NCBI GenBank assembly: GCA_903896775.1
Contig: CAITZE010000351.1
Coordinates: 1 to 8,360, forward strand
DNA from: an uncultured bacterium
GTDB lineage: Bacteria > Pseudomonadota > Alphaproteobacteria > Rhodospirillales > Rhodospirillaceae
Reading direction: 5' to 3'
DNA: 8,360 bases
Position 1 is the stretch's first letter, and every line of letters begins with the position of its first letter. Below the pieces are notes generated by a model. It made no database searches. It worked only from the letters and a program-made list of their open reading frames with translations, and was not told the DNA's origin. The translations under genes and the position numbers were made by a program. This document shows positions 1 through 8,360 of the stretch, piece after piece.

Positions 1-35
1 AGAGTGTCGTTAATAGGATTCTTGCACTTAAAATA

Positions 36-54
36 ATGTCAACAACACTGACAT
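36..54. promoter_or_regulatory. Inverted repeat, possible operator upstream of gltD
   Basis: The sequence shows a perfect 6-bp dyad, ATGTCA at 36-41 and TGACAT at 49-54, separated by 7 bases. The total span of 19 bp suits a dimeric helix-turn-helix regulator. It lies in the AT-rich start of the leader, about 180 bases before the gltD start, and its right arm overlaps the TATA-like stretch at 52-57. The 7-base loop with short arms and no T-tract makes it a poor terminator. The operator role is inference and no regulator can be named. A chance palindrome of this size is possible. Confidence 0.25.
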
Positions 55-221
55 ATACCGCCGAATTCGCTGGTTTGCCTTTTTCCGGGCCGTTATGGTG
101 CCCGACACAGCGTCCGGGAGTGGGCGCCGCTACGTGCGGGAATCGGGACGGGATTTTCGCTTCTCTCCGGCGAAGTTTCAGAGCGAAGCGCCAAAGCTAA
201 AGTGCGCGGCTCGTTAAATGT

Positions 222-227
222 TGAGGA
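222..227 (+). promoter_or_regulatory. Ribosome binding site deciding the gltD start
   Basis: TGAGGA at 222-227 contains GAGG (223-226), 9 bases before the GTG at 236, a normal spacing. The in-frame ATG at 218 lies upstream of this site and has no purine-rich sequence before it. The in-frame ATG at 263 has no site either. This site is therefore the main argument for a GTG start. Confidence 0.6.
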
Positions 228-235
228 TTGTCCCC

Positions 236-1705
236 GTGAGTAAAGCCCCGACCAAACGCAACATGCTGCAGTTTTTAAGCCTCGAGCAGGCGATGCCCGC
301 CAAGCGCGCGGCAGACACGCGCCGCAAGGACTTTGGCGAGATTTACGAGAAATGGCCCGAGGCTGACGCCGGAGATCAATCTTCGCGCTGCGAGCAATGC
401 GGCATTCCGTTCTGCCAAGTCCATTGCCCGGTCCAGAACAACATCCCCGATTGGCTGAAGCTGGTCGCCGAAGGCCGGCTTGAAGAAGCCTATGCGGTGT
501 CATCGGCCACCAACAATATGCCTGAAGTCTGCGGCCGCATCTGCCCGCAAGACCGCCTTTGCGAAGGCAGTTGTGTGCTGGAGCAGTCTAAACACGGCGC
601 GGTCACTATCGGAGCGGTGGAGAAGTACATCACCGATACCGCCTGGGAACGCGGCTGGGTCAAACCCGTAACGCCGGAACAAGAACGCAAAGAGTCCGTC
701 GGCATCGTCGGCGCCGGGCCGGGCGGCATGGCGGCAGCGGAAGAGCTGCGCAAGCTCGGCTATCAGGTCGAGGTCTACGACCGCTACGACCGCGCCGGCG
801 GCCTGCTGATTTACGGCATCCCCAATTTCAAACTCGAGAAGACCGTGGTGGAACGCCGCGTGAAGTTGCTCGAGATGGCCAAGATCAAAATTCACCGCAA
901 TGTCGAAGTCGGCAAGACCATCAGCTTCGCCGATCTGCGCCGCAAACACGACGCCGTGCTGATTGCGACCGGCGTCTACAAAGCGCGCGCCATGAGCTGT
1001 CCCGGCGTCGGCGCCGCCGGTGTTTTCCCGGCCATGACATATCTGACGGCCTCGAACCGCAAGGACCTCGGGGACAAGGTGCCGGCCTTCGACAGCGGCG
1101 CGCTCAATGCCGCCGGTAAAAATGTCGTGGTGATCGGCGGCGGCGACACCGCCATGGATTGCGTGCGCACAGCCATTCGTCAGGGCGCGAAGTCGGTGAA
1201 ATGTCTTTATCGCCGTGACCGCGAGAACATGCCGGGCTCACAGCGCGAAGTGACCAACGCCATCGAAGAAGGCGTAGAGTTCTTGTGGCTGTCGGCCCCT
1301 GAAGCGATCCTGCACGATGCCAATAACACGGCCACCGGCGTACGCGCTTTGCGCATGCGCCTCGGCACACCCGACGCTTCAGGCCGCGCCAAGCCCGAAG
1401 AGATCGAAGGTTCGCAGTTTGTCATTCCGGCGGACCTCGTCATCGAAGCGCTGGGGTATGACCCCGAAGATCTGCCGGCGATGTTCGGCGAACCGGGTCT
1501 TGGCATCACGCGCTGGGGAACCCTGAAGACCGACTTCCGCTCGCTGATGACGACAATGGACGGCGTGTTCGGCGCCGGCGACATCGTGCGCGGCGCATCG
1601 CTGGTGGTCTGGGCGATCCGCGACGGCCGCGACGCCGCCGCCAACATTCACTCTTATATCGAGGCTGCGCAGACTGCCGACGCGCGCCTGCGCAAAGCAT
1701 CGTAA
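236..1705 (+). CDS. gltD: Glutamate synthase [NADPH] small (beta) subunit
   Basis: This is the 489-residue electron-input subunit of GOGAT. It oxidises NADPH at FAD and sends electrons through 4Fe-4S centres to the large subunit in the cytoplasm. The N-terminal domain carries two cysteine clusters, C52/C55/C60/C64 (CX2CX4CX3C) and C99/C103/C109/C113 (CX3CX5CX3C), as in the GltD/dihydropyrimidine dehydrogenase family. A first dinucleotide-binding motif, GAGPGG, lies at 159-164 (FAD). A second, GGGDTA, lies at 301-306 (NADPH), followed by a YRRD basic patch near 325. The C-terminal FAD motif GAGDIVRGASLVVWAIRDG ends near 464. Length and motif order match Azospirillum GltD (about 480 residues, from memory). 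The GTG at 236 is chosen for its upstream GAGG. An in-frame ATG at 218 would add six residues and lacks a ribosome site. The ATG at 263 is possible, but Azospirillum GltD also has a few residues before the matching Met. gltB follows after 11 bases, so the two are probably co-transcribed. Function is near certain; only the start is open. Confidence 0.97.
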   Translation: MSKAPTKRNMLQFLSLEQAMPAKRAADTRRKDFGEIYEKWPEADAGDQSSRCEQCGIPFCQVHCPVQNNIPDWLKLVAEGRLEEAYAVSSATNNMPEVCGRICPQDRLCEGSCVLEQSKHGAVTIGAVEKYITDTAWERGWVKPVTPEQERKESVGIVGAGPGGMAAAEELRKLGYQVEVYDRYDRAGGLLIYGIPNFKLEKTVVERRVKLLEMAKIKIHRNVEVGKTISFADLRRKHDAVLIATGVYKARAMSCPGVGAAGVFPAMTYLTASNRKDLGDKVPAFDSGALNAAGKNVVVIGGGDTAMDCVRTAIRQGAKSVKCLYRRDRENMPGSQREVTNAIEEGVEFLWLSAPEAILHDANNTATGVRALRMRLGTPDASGRAKPEEIEGSQFVIPADLVIEALGYDPEDLPAMFGEPGLGITRWGTLKTDFRSLMTTMDGVFGAGDIVRGASLVVWAIRDGRDAAANIHSYIEAAQTADARLRKAS

Positions 1706-1716
1706 ACGAGAGCACC

Positions 1717-6297
<4,581 letters not shown>

Positions 6298-6306
6298 CCG
6301 CCACCA

Positions 6307-6358
6307 TCCCCCTCCCCAGGTCGGAGCGAAAATGCTCTACTGGGGCGGGGGGATTTTT
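6307..6358 (+). terminator. Rho-independent terminator of the gltD-gltB operon
   Basis: The outer stem pairs CCCCAG (6314-6319) with CTGGGG (6340-6345) and CCCCC (6308-6312) with GGGGG (6347-6351), with a single T/C mismatch between the two blocks. Inside, GAGC (6324-6327) pairs with GCTC (6334-6337) around the six-base loop GAAAAT. A run of five T follows at 6354-6358. The stem starts 10 bases after the gltB stop. On the other strand there is no T-tract after the hairpin, so it should work in one direction only. The T-tract ends one base before the start codon of the next gene. Confidence 0.9.
6347..6352 (+). promoter_or_regulatory. G-run serving as possible ribosome binding site of the M61 gene
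   Basis: GGGGGG at 6347-6352 ends 7 bases before the ATG at 6360, the right distance for a Shine-Dalgarno sequence, though it is not a perfect match to GGAGG. It is the only candidate near this start. Five of its six bases are paired in the terminator stem, so in any read-through transcript the site would be hidden. That it acts as a ribosome site is inference. Confidence 0.4.
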
Positions 6359-6359
6359 C

Positions 6360-8303
6360 ATGACCATCAAATCACCGGGCAGATCATCGCGCGCGCTCAC
6401 GTTTGCCTGCGCTTTATTATTGAGCGCTACGGCCTGGGCTCAGAATGCGCCCATGCCCGCTCCCATGCCGGCGGAGATCGCCCCACCACGCGACATCCCC
6501 TATCCCGGTACGCTCCGCCTCGATGTGGATGCAACCGATACCATTCGCCACATCTTCACGGTGCACGAGACCGTCCCCGTACATGGCGGCGAAGCGGTCG
6601 TTCTGCTTTATCCACAATGGCTACCCGGCAATCATTCGCCCACGGGCCGCATCGATGCGCTGGCCGGACTGATCGTCAAAGCCAACGGCACGCGCATCGA
6701 ATGGACGCGCGACCCCGTGAACGTCTTCGCCTTCCACGTCAACGTGCCTACCGGCACAGACGCTCTCGACCTTGAATTTCAATTTCTGTCGGCGGCTGAG
6801 AACAGCCAAGGCCGCGTCATGATGACCCAGGAAATGCTTAACCTGCAGTGGGGTGCCGTTGCACTTTATCCGGCCGGCTATTTCGCGCGTCAAATTCCGG
6901 TGAGCGCGAGCGTCAAATTGCCCGACGGCTGGCAAATGGCGAGTGCTCTGGAAACGGCTTCGACCGCCGACAACGTGACGACGTTCAAAACCATCGACTT
7001 CGACAATCTGGTGGATTCGCCGCTTTATGCCGGCAAGTATTTCAAGGTGCTCAACCTCGGCAATGCCGGCACCGCGCCAGTGCGTCTCGATATCATGGCC
7101 GACAGGCCCGAGCTTCTTGAAATCAAGCCCGAGCAGGAAGAAGCGCACAAGGCGCTGCTGCGTCAGCTGACCACGCTGTTCGGCTCACATCATTTTGATC
7201 ACTACGACATTCTGCTGGCGCTGACCGAGCGCATGGGTGGCATTGGCCTCGAGCACCATCAATCGAGCGAGAACGGCACGACGCCGGTCTACTTCACCGA
7301 ATGGGACAAGAACGCCGATGCGCGCGATTTGCTGCCGCACGAGTTCACCCATTCCTGGAACGGAAAGTTCCGCCGCCCTGCCGATTTGTGGACGCCGAAT
7401 TTCAACGTGCCCATGCGCGGCAGTTTGCTGTGGGTTTATGAAGGCCAAACCCAGTATTGGGGTTATGTGCTGGCTGCACGCTCCGGCTTGCTGACTAAAC
7501 AACAAGCGCTCGATGCTTTCGCCGCTACCGCCGCGCTTTACGATCATCGTGTCGGCCGCGAATGGAAATCGCTGCAAGACACCACTAACGATCCTGTCGC
7601 CGCCATGCGCCGGCCGTTGGCTTACCGTAGCTGGCAGCGCAGTGAGGACTACTATTCCGAAGGTCAATTGATCTGGCTAGATGCCGACAGTCTGATCCGT
7701 GAAATGTCGCACGGAAAGAAATCGCTCGACGATTTTGCCGGTAGTTTCTTCGCCGTCAACGACGGCAGCCATGTGCCGGCCACTTACACGTTCGACGATG
7801 TAGTAGCCGCCCTTAACGCCGTGCAACCTTATGATTGGGCGTCCTTTCTGCGTTCGCGTCTGGATGGTCACGGTCCGGGCGCGCCGCTCGATGGTCTCGC
7901 CCGCAGTGGTTATAAGCTGATCTATACCGACACACCGTCGGACTACATGAAGACCTCGGAAATGCGCCGTAAGGTGCTCGATTTGACCTATTCGCTGGGC
8001 CTTATCGTCGGCGCTGAGAATCGCCTGATCGATGTTTTGTGGGACGGCCCAGCCTTCAAGCTCGGCCTGACGCCGGGAACGCAAGTCATCGCCGTCAACA
8101 ACATCGCCTACGATGCAATGCGGTTTAAAGACGCCATCACCGACGCTAAGAAAACCGGCGCATCGATTGAACTATTAGTGAGAAACGGTGATGCTTTCCG
8201 GACGGTGCGTTTTGATTATCACGATGGGCTGCACTACCCGCATCTCGAGCGAGATAAAAACGCGCCGGATCGCTTCGAGTTGATTTTGAAAGCGCGCAAA
8301 TAA
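6360..8303 (+). CDS. Exported M61-family metallopeptidase with PDZ domain
   Basis: This 647-residue protein belongs to the M61 (glycyl aminopeptidase-like) zinc peptidases. It starts with a signal peptide: basic residues at K4, R8 and R11, a hydrophobic core at 13-23, and a likely AWA/Q cleavage after residue 27. A short Pro/Met/Ala-rich linker follows (about 29-42), then an N-terminal beta domain (about 48-220). The catalytic domain has a GGIGLEHHQSS version of the M61 substrate-side motif from 293, and HEFTH with zinc ligands H327 and H331 and catalytic E328. The probable third ligand is E361 in WVYEGQTQYWG. A PDZ domain at about 547-622 (LGLTPGTQVIAVNN) completes the family layout. Periplasmic peptide hydrolysis is expected from the family, but the substrate is unknown. 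C17 is not in a lipobox, so a lipoprotein is unlikely. The ATG at 6360 is supported by the signal peptide; the next Met lies beyond the predicted cleavage site. The gene follows the operon terminator directly, and I see no promoter of its own. Codon style matches its neighbours. Confidence 0.92.
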   Translation: MTIKSPGRSSRALTFACALLLSATAWAQNAPMPAPMPAEIAPPRDIPYPGTLRLDVDATDTIRHIFTVHETVPVHGGEAVVLLYPQWLPGNHSPTGRIDALAGLIVKANGTRIEWTRDPVNVFAFHVNVPTGTDALDLEFQFLSAAENSQGRVMMTQEMLNLQWGAVALYPAGYFARQIPVSASVKLPDGWQMASALETASTADNVTTFKTIDFDNLVDSPLYAGKYFKVLNLGNAGTAPVRLDIMADRPELLEIKPEQEEAHKALLRQLTTLFGSHHFDHYDILLALTERMGGIGLEHHQSSENGTTPVYFTEWDKNADARDLLPHEFTHSWNGKFRRPADLWTPNFNVPMRGSLLWVYEGQTQYWGYVLAARSGLLTKQQALDAFAATAALYDHRVGREWKSLQDTTNDPVAAMRRPLAYRSWQRSEDYYSEGQLIWLDADSLIREMSHGKKSLDDFAGSFFAVNDGSHVPATYTFDDVVAALNAVQPYDWASFLRSRLDGHGPGAPLDGLARSGYKLIYTDTPSDYMKTSEMRRKVLDLTYSLGLIVGAENRLIDVLWDGPAFKLGLTPGTQVIAVNNIAYDAMRFKDAITDAKKTGASIELLVRNGDAFRTVRFDYHDGLHYPHLERDKNAPDRFELILKARK

Positions 8304-8360
8304 ACGCGTTATTCCCGCCTAGATCGCACGCAAAGGCGCGGCGAGATTCGGCGTCATCCC
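8304..8360. other. Short tail after the M61 gene
   Basis: These 57 bases contain no clear terminator (no GC-rich hairpin followed by T's). On the minus strand a 13-codon frame enters from the window edge and stops with TAG at 8321-8319. It could be the end of a convergent gene, but it is too short to support. Confidence 0.3.

Larger units (their letters stand above)
1..235. other. Non-coding leader upstream of gltD
   Basis: No coding region is supported here. An antisense frame running from 503 down to 93 overlaps the start of gltD and has a low-complexity Arg/Pro/Ser-rich product, so it is treated as a shadow. The first 60 bases are AT-rich compared with the rest of the window, which suits a promoter region, but I see no convincing paired -35/-10 boxes. 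A TTGCAC at 22-27 and a CATATA at 52-57 are 24 bases apart, too far for one sigma-70 promoter. I found no sigma-54 pattern (GG and GC dinucleotides with 10 bases between). The clearest element is the inverted repeat at 36-54. The gene upstream lies outside the window. Confidence 0.5.

Noticed and set aside
11..27. Possible sigma-54 promoter (GG at 16-17, TTGC at 22-25)
   Set aside because: Only 6 bases separate the GG and GC dinucleotides, whereas sigma-54 promoters need 10.
93..503. Antisense open frame across the gltD leader and gltD start
   Set aside because: The product is Arg/Ser/Pro-rich with no recognisable domain, the frame overlaps conserved gltD coding sequence, and it has the look of a GC-rich shadow frame.
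6399..6410. Possible lipoprotein cysteine (C17) in the M61 signal peptide
   Set aside because: The preceding residues (T-F-A) do not fit a lipobox, the hydrophobic core continues past the cysteine, and a good AWA cleavage site follows.
6332..6775. Plus-strand frame of 147 codons overlapping the start of the M61 gene
   Set aside because: It overlaps the signal peptide and N-terminal domain of the real gene in another frame, starts within the terminator loop, and has an Arg/His-rich product typical of an out-of-frame read.

Overview
The window holds three complete genes, all on the plus strand, and looks like an ordinary chromosomal segment of an alphaproteobacterium. The organism call is inference. 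It rests on GC-rich coding sequence with uniform codon style and on both glutamate synthase subunits resembling the Azospirillum brasilense type that I recall, almost motif for motif. I cannot name the genus.

Layout. Positions 1-235 are a non-coding leader whose upstream gene lies outside the window. It contains a perfect 6-bp inverted repeat (36-54) and, just before the first gene, a good ribosome binding site that favours a GTG start at 236. Next come gltD (236-1705) and gltB (1717-6297), separated by 11 bases and almost certainly one operon. They encode the small (beta) and large (alpha) subunits of NADPH-dependent glutamate synthase (GOGAT). A strong intrinsic terminator (6307-6358) closes the operon. 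Immediately after its T-tract, at 6360, a gene begins for an exported M61-family (glycyl aminopeptidase-like) metallopeptidase with a C-terminal PDZ domain, ending at 8303. The last 57 bases hold no supported feature.

How the genes work together. GltD oxidises NADPH and passes electrons through FAD and 4Fe-4S centres to GltB. GltB hydrolyses glutamine in its N-terminal amidotransferase domain, channels the ammonia to its FMN/3Fe-4S synthase domain, and adds it to 2-oxoglutarate to form glutamate. With glutamine synthetase, encoded elsewhere, this is the main ammonium assimilation route. All cofactor and catalytic residues I checked are present. The M61 peptidase carries a signal peptide and probably works in the periplasm on peptides. 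Nothing ties it functionally to glutamate synthesis, and the terminator separates it from the operon.

I found no mobile element, CRISPR array, RNA gene or evidence of a new multi-gene system. The points most worth a second look are: a terminator whose 3' arm doubles as the only visible ribosome binding site of the next gene; a cluster of substitutions in otherwise conserved GltB synthase motifs; and the inverted repeat upstream of gltD.
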